A stretch of DNA of 64,000 nt, taken from contig JAKCOZ010000085.1 in the NCBI GenBank assembly GCA_022605955.1, positions 558,001-622,000 on the forward strand. The letters run 5' to 3'. Under the pieces are notes generated by a model. It saw only the letters and a program-made list of their open reading frames with translations. It ran no database searches and was not told the origin of the DNA. This DNA is from Rallus limicola. Its lineage: Eukaryota; Chordata; Aves; Gruiformes; Rallidae. Positions 23,406 through 33,473 of this stretch are shown here, piece after piece. Position 1 is the first letter of the stretch, and every line of letters starts with the position of its first letter. The position numbers and the translations under genes were made by a program.

Positions 23406-24776
23406 TCACATTTCTGTGTGGGAGGTTGCCAGGCCCAATCCGGCACTGCCAGCTGTTGCTGGGCCAAGACTTGAGGTACTGCTGCTTCCCTCTGCTGGGG
23501 TCGAAGTGTCAGCAGTGGTACCTTTGTCTGTGGTCGCTGCCCCGCACTGTGCAATCGGTTTCCCTGTATCACAGTTGACCCTGGAAATCATACTCAGACC
23601 ACCACTGTTTAATATAACAACATCCTTTTCAGCATCTAGGGCAAACACCCGGGATTGAGACTTATCCCCTCCAGTTGTAGCCAGGCAATTCTTGTTCAAA
23701 TGACCCGGCTTACCACAACCCTAAGTTTCCCCCACCTGGTGGATTTTTCATGGCTGCAAAGGCAGCAGCCATGGCCTGGAATTTTTGATCTACAGTACCA
23801 ATCTTATTACAAGCTTCCACCATTTCAATTAATGTGGGTTCTGGATTAGGAAGAGATTTCAACATTCTTTTACAATCAGCATTAGCATTTTCAACAGCCA
23901 GTTTCAACAGCAGTATTTCCTGAGCCTCCGTGTTAGCTATTTGTCATTCCAAAGCCTGTTGCAGTCTGTCTATAAACTGCATGTAGGGCTCTCGTGGCTC
24001 TTGATTAATGTTAGTAAAGGCTTTCTGTCGTTTCTGTGAATCAGGAATTTTACGAAAAGCCTTTTTTGCCTCTTCGTGGATTGCCTCTAGAGCTTCACGA
24101 GGGCAGTCTCGAGCTTGAGATGCCGGATTTGAGTGCTGACCAGTACCAGTAAGGTGCTCTATGGCCAGTGCAGCTAATGCAGCGTTATTATGACCCACAT
24201 ATGTAAGGAGTGCTTGAAGTCCCCTTCTCCAGTGTGACTCCCATAGTGAGTAGGGGTTAATAACAGCTGCGCTAGAGACTTTAAATCATGAGGAGTCATA
24301 ATATATGTATCAAAGATGTAAGACAACAAGCTCACAAAATAGGGTGAGGAAAGCCCATGCTCAGTGACAGTATGACACAGTTCCTTAACAACTGAAAAAG
24401 ACAGAGCTTCCCCTTGCAGCCCCCGGCCCTGGTAAATCACCAGAGCCACTATTGTTTTAGCCATATCCAGCTCCCCCTCTTTCAAGGCTTGTCATTTTAT
24501 GTTAGCCCACACATCGTGTGGGTCAGGAGGGGCTAAGTCCAGTTCCTTGTCCGGGTGGACTGAGCCCAGGTTGAAAGGATCCTCCTCCGTGGGGTAACCA
24601 GCGGCATATGCGGTTAAAGGTCCAGAATAGGGCGGCCTAGAGAGTGGCACTAGAGGTCCAGGACCCTGCAGCTCAGAAAGCAGTAGGATAGGTGCCATAG
24701 GCGCTGTCACCTCTCCCTCCTTTTTGGCTTCTATTCCCCTTTCCTGGGCAAGAGCTGCTTCTGGGAGCCTGCCCTA
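23406..24776 (-). pseudogene. ERV gag remnant (capsid, nucleocapsid), copy 2
   Basis: Read from 24.78 kb downward, several frames make up gag. 24492-24710 is a Pro-rich matrix/p10-like segment (DPHDVWANIK at its end). 24174-24485 is the capsid N-terminal domain. 23944-24198 is the capsid C-terminal domain with a major homology region (INQEPREPYMQFIDRLQ). 23710-23907 follows, then 23406-23699. Stops or frameshifts separate the blocks. A zinc-knuckle half (CGKPGHLNKNC) lies at about 23690-23725 with a frame break inside it. The tail after it is Ser/Thr/Ala-rich, leading to the pro frame. Confidence 0.7.
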
Positions 24777-24896
24777 GCAGGGAGCATGGGACTGTGCTTA
24801 TCACAAACTTGCCACATGCCACGGTTCATGGCCTAAAGGCTCCATGTTATCTACTATCCCAGCAGTGCTTGAGGCTTTGTTTCTCAAACCCAAGGC

Positions 24897-25364
24897 CACA
24901 CACAGGTGTCAGTCAGACAGGCAGCTTCCCCAGCAAGCTTCCCAAACCGCCCTGAGTTGTGCTCACAAGGTGGCACTAACTTGACTAACAGGGAAAAATA
25001 TGGCTTTGGGACACGGTAATCAATGGCAGCTTGGGCTGTGGGGACCACAAACCAGTGGGCTTCGAGATCCGGACCAGAGGGAGGAAGGAATGCTCCAGGA
25101 GAGCCCTCAGCTTCAGCAGCAAAAGCAGAGGCCTATTAGGAGCTGTCTGTGTGCGGAGGGATGAAGCCCACACAATCTCTTACTGTTTTGGAGCTGGAAG
25201 AAGTCGCTGAGGTGAAGAAGAGCAATCATGGCTTGGCTGCTTACACATCCCTCTCCATAGCAGATGGGACCACACACATCATCTCTTTCAAAGCGGTGCC
25301 GGTTCTGGGTGAGGGAAGCGGAACAGCACAAGGAAGGGGTGAGGGCAGGAAGCTGGTGCCAAAG
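24897..25364 (-). pseudogene. Inverted partial copy of MROH exon 4 region
   Basis: Reverse complement of about 1254-1880 of the first MROH gene, with two deletions: about 115 bp matching 1695-1810, and about 58 bp inside exon 4 removing the segment from LQIPILRQLL to QSCE. The latter lies between two GAGAG/GAGGG words, as expected for slippage. It ends exactly at CCAAAGC, where the 19-bp array begins. The exon frame is disrupted. Confidence 0.75.
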
Positions 25365-27590
25365 CGCCGAGACGCGGACCCGCCGCCGAGACGCGGACCC
25401 GCCGCCGAGACGCGGACCCGCCGCCGAGACGCGGACCCGCCGCCGAGACGCGGACCCGCCGCCGAGACGCGGACCCGCCGCCGAGACGCGGACCCGCCGC
25501 CGAGACGCGGACCCGCCGCCGAGACGCGGACCCGCCGCCGAGACGCGGACCCGCCGCCGAGACGCGGACCCGCCGCCGAGACGCGGACCCGCCGCCGAGA
25601 CGCGGACCCGCCGCCGAGACGCGGACCCGCCGCCGAGACGCGGACCCGCCGCCGAGACGCGGACCCGCCGCCGAGACGCGGACCCGCCGCCGAGACGCGG
25701 ACCCGCCGCCGAGACGCGGACCCGCCGCCGAGACGCGGACCCGCCGCCGAGACGCGGACCCGCCGCCGAGACGCGGACCCGCCGCCGAGACGCGGACCCG
25801 CCGCCGAGACGCGGACCCGCCGCCGAGACGCGGACCCGCCGCCGAGACGCGGACCCGCCGCCGAGACGCGGACCCGCCGCCGAGACGCGGACCCGCCGCC
25901 GAGACGCGGACCCGCCGCCGAGACGCGGACCCGCCGCCGAGACGCGGACCCGCCGCCGAGACGCGGACCCGCCGCCGAGACGCGGACCCGCCGCCGAGAC
26001 GCGGACCCGCCGCCGAGACGCGGACCCGCCGCCGAGACGCGGACCCGCCGCCGAGACGCGGACCCGCCGCCGAGACGCGGACCCGCCGCCGAGACGCGGA
26101 CCCGCCGCCGAGACGCGGACCCGCCGCCGAGACGCGGACCCGCCGCCGAGACGCGGACCCGCCGCCGAGACGCGGACCCGCCGCCGAGACGCGGACCCGC
26201 CGCCGAGACGCGGACCCGCCGCCGAGACGCGGACCCGCCGCCGAGACGCGGACCCGCCGCCGAGACGCGGACCCGCCGCCGAGACGCGGACCCGCCGCCG
26301 AGACGCGGACCCGCCGCCGAGACGCGGACCCGCCGCCGAGACGCGGACCCGCCGCCGAGACGCGGACCCGCCGCCGAGACGCGGACCCGCCGCCGAGACG
26401 CGGACCCGCCGCCGAGACGCGGACCCGCCGCCGAGACGCGGACCCGCCGCCGAGACGCGGACCCGCCGCCGAGACGCGGACCCGCCGCCGAGACGCGGAC
26501 CCGCCGCCGAGACGCGGACCCGCCGCCGAGACGCGGACCCGCCGCCGAGACGCGGACCCGCCGCCGAGACGCGGACCCGCCGCCGAGACGCGGACCCGCC
26601 GCCGAGACGCGGACCCGCCGCCGAGACGCGGACCCGCCGCCGAGACGCGGACCCGCCGCCGAGACGCGGACCCGCCGCCGAGACGCGGACCCGCCGCCGA
26701 GACGCGGACCCGCCGCCGAGACGCGGACCCGCCGCCGAGACGCGGACCCGCCGCCGAGACGCGGACCCGCCGCCGAGACGCGGACCCGCCGCCGAGACGC
26801 GGACCCGCCGCCGAGACGCGGACCCGCCGCCGAGACGCGGACCCGCCGCCGAGACGCGGACCCGCCGCCGAGACGCGGACCCGCCGCCGAGACGCGGACC
26901 CGCCGCCGAGACGCGGACCCGCCGCCGAGACGCGGACCCGCCGCCGAGACGCGGACCCGCCGCCGAGACGCGGACCCGCCGCCGAGACGCGGACCCGCCG
27001 CCGAGACGCGGACCCGCCGCCGAGACGCGGACCCGCCGCCGAGACGCGGACCCGCCGCCGAGACGCGGACCCGCCGCCGAGACGCGGACCCGCCGCCGAG
27101 ACGCGGACCCGCCGCCGAGACGCGGACCCGCCGCCGAGACGCGGACCCGCCGCCGAGACGCGGACCCGCCGCCGAGACGCGGACCCGCCGCCGAGACGCG
27201 GACCCGCCGCCGAGACGCGGACCCGCCGCCGAGACGCGGACCCGCCGCCGAGACGCGGACCCGCCGCCGAGACGCGGACCCGCCGCCGAGACGCGGACCC
27301 GCCGCCGAGACGCGGACCCGCCGCCGAGACGCGGACCCGCCGCCGAGACGCGGACCCGCCGCCGAGACGCGGACCCGCCGCCGAGACGCGGACCCGCCGC
27401 CGAGACGCGGACCCGCCGCCGAGACGCGGACCCGCCGCCGAGACGCGGACCCGCCGCCGAGACGCGGACCCGCCGCCGAGACGCGGACCCGCCGCCGAGA
27501 CGCGGACCCGCCGCCGAGACGCGGACCCGCCGCCGAGACGCGGACCCGCCGCCGAGACGCGGACCCGCCGCCGAGACGCGGACCCGCCGC
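25365..27590. repeat. 19-bp CpG-dense minisatellite, 117 units
   Basis: Unit CGCCGCCGAGACGCGGACC. The word GAGACGCGG first starts at 25369 and last at 27573, a distance of 2204 = 116 x 19, and I see no variant unit in between. The unit is 16/19 G+C with five CpGs. It can form a CCGC/GCGG stem around CGAGAC. Because 19 is not a multiple of 3 and the unit contains no stop in either direction, all six frames stay open. The protein-like translations with a 19-residue period (57 nt) are therefore artefacts. Homogeneity implies very recent expansion, ongoing homogenisation, or assembly collapse/extension. Confidence 0.95.
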
Positions 27591-27719
27591 CCGCACCTCG
27601 GGAAACCCACCCGGACCGGACCGGACCCGCAAGAGGTTCACCTGTTCCTGGCTCTCTCTGCGGATGCTCCTGCGCACCCACACACTCTCCGGCTCCACCA
27701 ACTGCGCCCACTGCCGAAC

Positions 27720-27820
27720 TTCACGCTTATATACTGCCCGAAGCAGGCACCTCTCTGATTGGTCGCGGTTTCCCGCCGTTTGAAGCTGCTCAGCTGGTAA
27801 CAGAGACTGCGCATGCGCCA
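27720..27820 (-). promoter_or_regulatory. Promoter-like cluster facing the minisatellite
   Basis: On the minus strand, in order: a perfect NRF1 palindrome GCGCATGCGC (27809-27818), an E2F-type TTTCCCGCC (27769-27777, as seen on plus), a CCAAT box within ACCAATCAG (core 27758-27762), and TATATAA (27727-27733). The CCAAT-to-TATA spacing of about 25-30 bp and the orientation predict transcription starting near 27.70 kb and running directly into the 19-bp array. The arrangement resembles a cell-cycle (histone-type) or LTR promoter; no recognisable gene follows. Activity is inferred. Confidence 0.5.
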
Positions 27821-27957
27821 CCCGCACATGGAACATTCTGGAACGAGCACTCAAAGCCCCTCCCCGGCCGTCTGCCGGCTTGAGGACAAATTCCTTTTGT
27901 GTTTAGTTATTACAGGGCGGGACACATTGGGAGTGTGGGGGGAGCGCTTAGCACTGA

Positions 27958-28030
27958 GGGGCTGCTACAGGGTGCACCCCCTCCCCCACAAAAAGCATCG
28001 ACTTTTTGAGGGGCACCCTGTACCAGCCCC
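27958..28030. other. Strong imperfect inverted repeat / hairpin
   Basis: Left arm 27958-27980 (GGGGCTGCTACAGGGTGCAC..) pairs with right arm 28010-28030 (GGGGCACCCTGTACCAGCCCC) with one mismatch and one bulge. Inside the loop, AAAAAG/CTTTTT forms a second stem around CATCGA. This gives a hairpin of about 73 nt, the size of a pre-miRNA, but it could equally be a terminal inverted repeat or cruciform-prone DNA. Confidence 0.5.
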
Positions 28031-28326
28031 TCCCCTCCCTGCTCGACTCCCCCTTCGCCTGAAGGCACCTGGGGCAGGGTGGGGTGTCACACATGGATAA
28101 ACAAGGCAGGGCTCAGACCTTCTCCACACACACCCAACCCCCAGTTTATTTTGCCATTTTACTGTCTTGGTTTATTGAAGTTCCTACACTTGTAGCAGCT
28201 TCTCTGGAGGAACAGGTTATGCAGCTAATTGGGATTGCCATTTTTATCTGTCTCAGAAGGGAAAAAATGATAATTTGATAAGGGTTTAACCTTCTTTGCT
28301 GTTGTGTTTATTGTCATCTTTAGCAG

Positions 28327-28412
28327 CTACCCAAATGGAAGCCGAGTTACGGGCTGTAGAAGAGAACACATTTGATAATCATTTTCTCTATGTGACAATA
28401 AAAGATGAAAAG
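28327..28412 (+). other. Unassigned exon-like sequence
   Basis: Preceded by a T-rich tract and TTTAGCAG, followed by AAG|GTAGGA. Open frame MEAELRAVEENTFDNHFLYV then TIKDEK, which reads as coding but is not recognised. Its phase does not fit direct joining to the other orphan block at 17489-17571. A further in-frame stretch after an acceptor at 28586 (LLEEIQEAELPF) is weaker. Confidence 0.3.
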
Positions 28413-30774
28413 GTAGGACACTCATAGCTACCTATTCAAACACTTTGCTCTGTAAATTATAACTCTGTGATTGGCATAAGACTGAGAAGCATTACTTGAA
28501 CGTCAGTTTTGTAGCTTTTTCAGCTACTGTAGAGGGTAAACGATTCACTTCCTGGAGGTTTGGGTTTCTATTTCTGTTGCTTTAAGCTTCTGGAGGAAAT
28601 CCAGGAGGCAGAACTCCCATTTTTCTTTGTGAACCTCTTTTTTTGGAAAGCATTGACAAGCAACTCCAGAGCAGCAAGTACTCCACCTGGACAGCTACGT
28701 GCCTTAATGCACGTTGCAGCTTCTTGTGGTATCATGCTTAAAGATGTTTCAAGGAGGCAGCTGCACAGGATTACAGAAAGAAAGAGAAGTTCATGCTTGC
28801 TTTTGCATAAGACTGAGTCCTCAGAGCCTGGAGGGCTGGAACCCAACCAATCCCACTTGCCCCAGCGTGTACCTTGTGCTGAATCTCTGCTGTAGCCAGT
28901 GTCAGGCATAGGTAGCTGTATGGAGACACAAGTGAATTGATTCGGATGCTCCTCCTTGGAGCGCGTTACCAAGGTGCTTAATGCTGGAGCCATGGTCTCT
29001 GCCAGACAAGATGAAAAGAACTTCCCAAACAAGTCTGCTGAGAGGGTAGGTAATTAAAGAAATGTTAACTTTCAGATTGAACAAGAATTTTCAGTATTCC
29101 AGCCTTCTAACTCTGATCCTGCTGTTTAGTCACTATCAATAATAATCTTGCATAGTTTGGATTAGTGAGGTTTTGCAGCTAAACACAAGCTGACCTGCAG
29201 GTGGCATTACAGACAAAAAGAGAAAGATGAAAATGGCTGTGTGTCTTATGCTATTTTAATGTTTGACAGTGGAGAGTTGCCAATTTGATATGACTAAAAC
29301 TTTTCCCATGTTTATTTTCCCAGCATCTTGTTTTTCTGAGGTGTTCTTTTAATGTGGCTACTCGTACATGACAGTGTTTTATGAACAGCAAATGAAACTG
29401 TGAAGTGAAAACATGCAGTTGTCTAAAACTCAAGATGTTCTGTAACAGCTGTTTATCATGTGTATGTGCTTGGGGGAAACTAGTGACCTGCACCTTCTTG
29501 CTATTTCAATTAGAAACCTCACTTGAGCACTGGAAGTCAATGGAATTGGCCATAGAAGAATCCCTAGCTGTCTGTGGTGGAGGTTAAAGACACAGACCCC
29601 CGAAGTGCCAGCTTCCTCTTGAGTAGCTCTTGATTTTGAGCCTGAATTTCTGAATTATCTAACAAAAGCCAGTGTTTTGTGAACAGATAACATGGTATTC
29701 TCTGCCAGTTGTAGAAACAGTACAGAAAGTTTCAACTGCAGCACAAGTGCGATAATTTTGCTGTACTTGATTATCGATAAATGTCAGTATGAGTATGGCT
29801 TATAAATACAGCTATCTCCTAATTATTAAAACTTGTGTGGTCTGGAATGTCTTAGGTAATTGGAAAAACAGGATAATTGGAAAAGTGGGGAATTTGGTGC
29901 AGATACATGCAGTGGAAGCTGGAGTTTCTTCAGCAGCGCTTCTTGCCTTCATCAGTGCCTCGGTGCTGCCTGATACATGTTTGCTTTTACTTGAAATAGG
30001 GGATAAAACCCAGTAGTTTCTGGCAGATCTGAGATAGCTTGGTATGCAGTCATCTTGGATCTGGAGCATTCCTGAAGTTTGACTTCATGCCAGGCAAGGA
30101 TTTTAGTTTAGGCAAAGATTACAAAATTCACTTGCGTCCAAGTGAGGAGAAAAGTCCACTTAAGCTTTGTGTTGGCCGTGTGAAGATCTTGGGCGAATAA
30201 GACTGTCAGACTGGAAGAAGCCCAGAATTGCATGTGTAGATTATAAGTGAAATAATTTCACTGGAGGTAAATGAGATGCCCACTTACAAAAAAACGTAGT
30301 TCCTAGCAAGACATGATAATTGGGATGCAGACTTGCTGAATGTCTGTCTTGTGAGGGTTAAGTGATTATAAACTCACCGGAAAGACCACGAGGCTTACTT
30401 ACAAGGCACTCACTGGAAAGTCAAGATATTTTTTTGTACTTTGTTTCTAGATGCTTATTGATGTGACAAAACTATGCATAAGTATAAACTTAATAATGCC
30501 CACGTGTTCAACAGCACTGAAAGGAACTTCTGCTGTTTTAGCTACTGTAAAGTTGCCTATAGTGAATTCTGTCCTATGGATATTGAAAAATATGTAAATG
30601 TTATTTGTTCCTCATAAACAGCTTTATTTTAAACAAATTTATGGATTGAGGACATTAAGACTTACATTGACAAGCACATAGCAGTGAAGCCGTTGCTTTA
30701 ATAATACCATTGATGGTAGGTTTGACTAAACATAATCAGAGCAGTAACAAGAAGTGACTTCTAGGGTGTGCCAT
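28413..30774. other. Intergenic/intronic, nothing recognised
   Basis: AT-rich single-copy-looking DNA. Short open frames here show no domain, codon bias or convincing splice pairs. Confidence 0.4.
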
Positions 30775-31398
30775 GGTCCTGGCAGTGTGACAGCAGTGTG
30801 CTCTGGTGGCTAAGTGGGCGAATGGGATCAAAAGGAGTGTGGCCAGCAGGTCACAGGAGGGGATCCTCCCCCTCTGCTCTGCCCCGGTCAGGCCCCACCT
30901 GGAGTGTTGTGTCCAGTGCTGGGCTGCCTGGGATAAAAAAGCCAGGGATCTCCTGGAGAGAGTCCAGAGGAGGCTCTGGAGATGCTGAAGGGCCTGGAGC
31001 ATCTCCCCTGTGAGGAAAGGCCGAGTGAGCTGGGACTGTTCAGCCTGGAGAAAAGAGGGATAAGAGGGGACCTTATTAATGTTTATAAATATCTCAAGTG
31101 TGGGACACAGGGGGAAATGGCCAGCCCCTTTTCAGTGTCTGTGGGGACAGGACAAGGGGCAGTGGCTGCAAGTGAGAGCACAGGAAGTTCTGCACCAACA
31201 TGGGGAAGAACTTTTCCCCAGTGAGGGTGAGGGAGCCCTGGGCCGGGCTGCCCAGGGGGGTGTGGAGTCTCCTCTGGAGAGATTCAAGACCCATCTGGAT
31301 GCCTACCTGTGTGCCCTGTCCTAGGGACCCTGCTTTGGCAGGGAGTGGGACCCGATGATCTCTTGAGCTCCCTTCCAACCCCTAGGATTCTGTGATCT
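30775..31398 (+). mobile_element. CR1 LINE 3' fragment
   Basis: About 620 bp of CR1 3' end. Typical phrases include CAGGCCCCACCTGGAGTGTT, AGCTGGGACTGTTCAGCCTG and GAGGGAGCCCTGGGC, ending GATGATCTCTTGAGCTCCCT then AGGATTCTGTGAT. Confidence 0.9.
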
Positions 31399-32687
31399 CC
31401 ATTGCTCAAATGTGCAGCAGAAAAGTGGGAGTAGATAAGGGCCTTGTGTCTTCCTGCAAACACTTCATAACGCAGGCATGCATTCACATTGTTCATCAGA
31501 TCCTTTTGCGAATATTTCTGCTTCTAGGAAGTTCCAAGGAAGGTGTAACTGGTAGAGGAAACCTGCTGTTGACAGCTGCTGCTGAGAAAAGAAACACTGT
31601 GAGTTATTGCCCTTTATATTTGCCCCAGATATTCTGAGTGTTTCTCAGATACCAGAAATCTGAAATGATCAGTAGATATTGCTCTCTCTAGAATTTTGAA
31701 GTTTTGTCCTTGTGTTGCATTTTTGGTGTGTTAGAATATTTCTTCCCCAATAGGCAGCGTTTTTTTCTGATAAGAATCACTTCAAATGTTCAAATGTTCT
31801 CATTTGAGTCCCAAGAAGCCAAAGAAATGGCAACATTCACCTGAAAACACTTTGGCTATTGGCTACGATAAGAGTTTATTTAGTTCATTAGTATCCCCCC
31901 CTCAAACAAGGACTTGCCATCATTGTGGTCTGCTTGGCAAGCGCCTCTTGTCCTGTAGTCTGTGGCACTTAGAACGTTTGTCAGTGAAACAAGATCAGAA
32001 GACTTGAAGTGTCTTGAAATGGATGTGCATTTTTCTCTTTGACTATGCAAGTATAGTGGCTATTCAGAACATAGTTGGGGTTAGGAACTGAACAGAAAAG
32101 CATCTCCTTCATGAAAAATGGTTTATTTTTTTCTTCCTAAATAGAGAGTAGAGGAACCATCTACTAATGTAATTATTAAACAGTGCATGGAGACTGTATC
32201 TTAACAGCTGTTGTCTCTTCAGATATAGATGTTTCTCTCTGACTCTTTTTTTGGGGGATCTCTCAGATGTTCACAATGCAAGCAGATACACTATTGCTCT
32301 GTAGCCTGTCAGAAGAAAGATTGGCCAGCACATAGTGTTGTATGTGAGCCAATTAAAGAGAAGAACGTTTAATAAAGAAGTAAGTTTATTAACTTTCAGT
32401 AAAGTTCTGCCAAACAGTCTTTACAGAAAGACAATATCCCTCCCAATAGAACTTAGCTGACCATGTAAAGGCACTGTTACAGTAAAATACATTGCTGCTT
32501 TATCTCATACTTGTCAGAAAACTGATGCTTTAGAAGGGTGACTTGAAAGATGCTGTTGGAGTTCTTTCAGTGTTCTGTAGTCTGCCTTACAGCAAGAGCA
32601 TTATTTGGCTTGTGTCAGAACTGTGGGAGCAGGCAGTAAGAATACCAGCTTATCCCATGACTTTGATATTGCTGTTGATGAGGTAGG
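31399..32687. other. Intergenic/intronic, nothing recognised
   Basis: AT-rich sequence without coding, RNA-gene or repeat signal that I can name. Confidence 0.4.
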
Positions 32688-33473
32688 TGTCGTGGTTTAA
32701 CCCAGCGGGCAGCTAAAACAACCACGGAGCCATTCATTCTCTCTGCCCCATCCTCATCCTGTCCAGGTCCCCTCTCCTCCTGCCAAGTGGGATGGGGGAG
32801 AGAATCCAAAAGAGAAGGTAGAATTTGTGGGTTGAAATAGACAGCTTCACATGACAAAAAAGGAAGAGAATAGTAGTCATAAACTAATATACAGAACAAG
32901 TGATGCACAGCACAACTGCTTGCCACCTGCCTGAAAACAATGCTCAGCTCCTTCTTGAGCTGAACCGTCTCCTGGCCCTCTCCCCAGGTACATACTGAGC
33001 ACGATGTCATATGGTCTGGAATACCCCTTTGGCCAGTTGAGGTCAGCTGCCCTGGCTGTGTCCCCTCCTGGTTCGGTGGGCACCCCCTGCCTCCTTGTTG
33101 GCAAGGTGGTATGAGAAGCTGAAACTTCCTTGGCTGCTTGGCAGCTGTCCTGGCTTTGACTGGAAGAATGTTAGTTTTCACAAGGAGCCAGCACAGGGGA
33201 GCCAGGCTGACGGAGGGCTGGGTGGTGAGAGGCAGCTTCTTGAAGGTCTGAGCGTGGCCTGAGTGTCTGCTTGGTTGTCAGGTCAGTAAGTGTCTTGTGT
33301 TATCACTGTGCTATGTGTTCTGTACCGAGTCTTGTTGTTACTTCCCCCTGCCTGTGCTGTCCCACCCCCGGGGCTTGCCTTTGCCTGTGCTCTCCCCCTC
33401 CTAAATCCTGCTGGGGGAGGAATGAGTGAGCAGTGCATGCTGCTCAGCTGTTGGCTGGACCTGAACCACGACA
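32688..33473 (-). mobile_element. Solo LTR-like element with 10-bp inverted termini
   Basis: Begins TGTCGTGGTT and ends AACCACGACA, perfect inverted termini with the TG..CA ends of an LTR. Flanks GTAGG and GCAGG are a near-match for a 5-bp target duplication. The interior includes, on the minus strand, GGCCAAAGGGGTATTCCAGA, a phrase I recall from a common neoavian LTR. Length 786 bp. No coding region. Confidence 0.65.

Larger units (their letters stand above)
20913..24776 (-). mobile_element. Class II (betaretrovirus-like) ERV, copy 2, with gag
   Basis: The longer copy. On the minus strand: gag (24.78-23.4 kb), dUTPase/protease (23.38-22.75), RT (22.78-21.8) and RNase H (21.79-21.0). Integrase and env are missing, as in copy 1, so the 3' truncation predates the duplication. 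No complete LTR, primer-binding site or target-site duplication was found at either edge. Identity with copy 1 is very high over 20913-23361. The element is defective in every gene. Confidence 0.8.

Noticed and set aside
25365..27590. CRISPR-like array
   Set aside because: Head-to-tail identical 19-bp units with no spacers, in a vertebrate sequence. It is a minisatellite.
25113..27854. Four open frames of 789-913 codons on both strands
   Set aside because: They are created by the stop-free 19-bp repeat, which stays open in every frame; the translations are pure 19-residue periodicity. Not genes.
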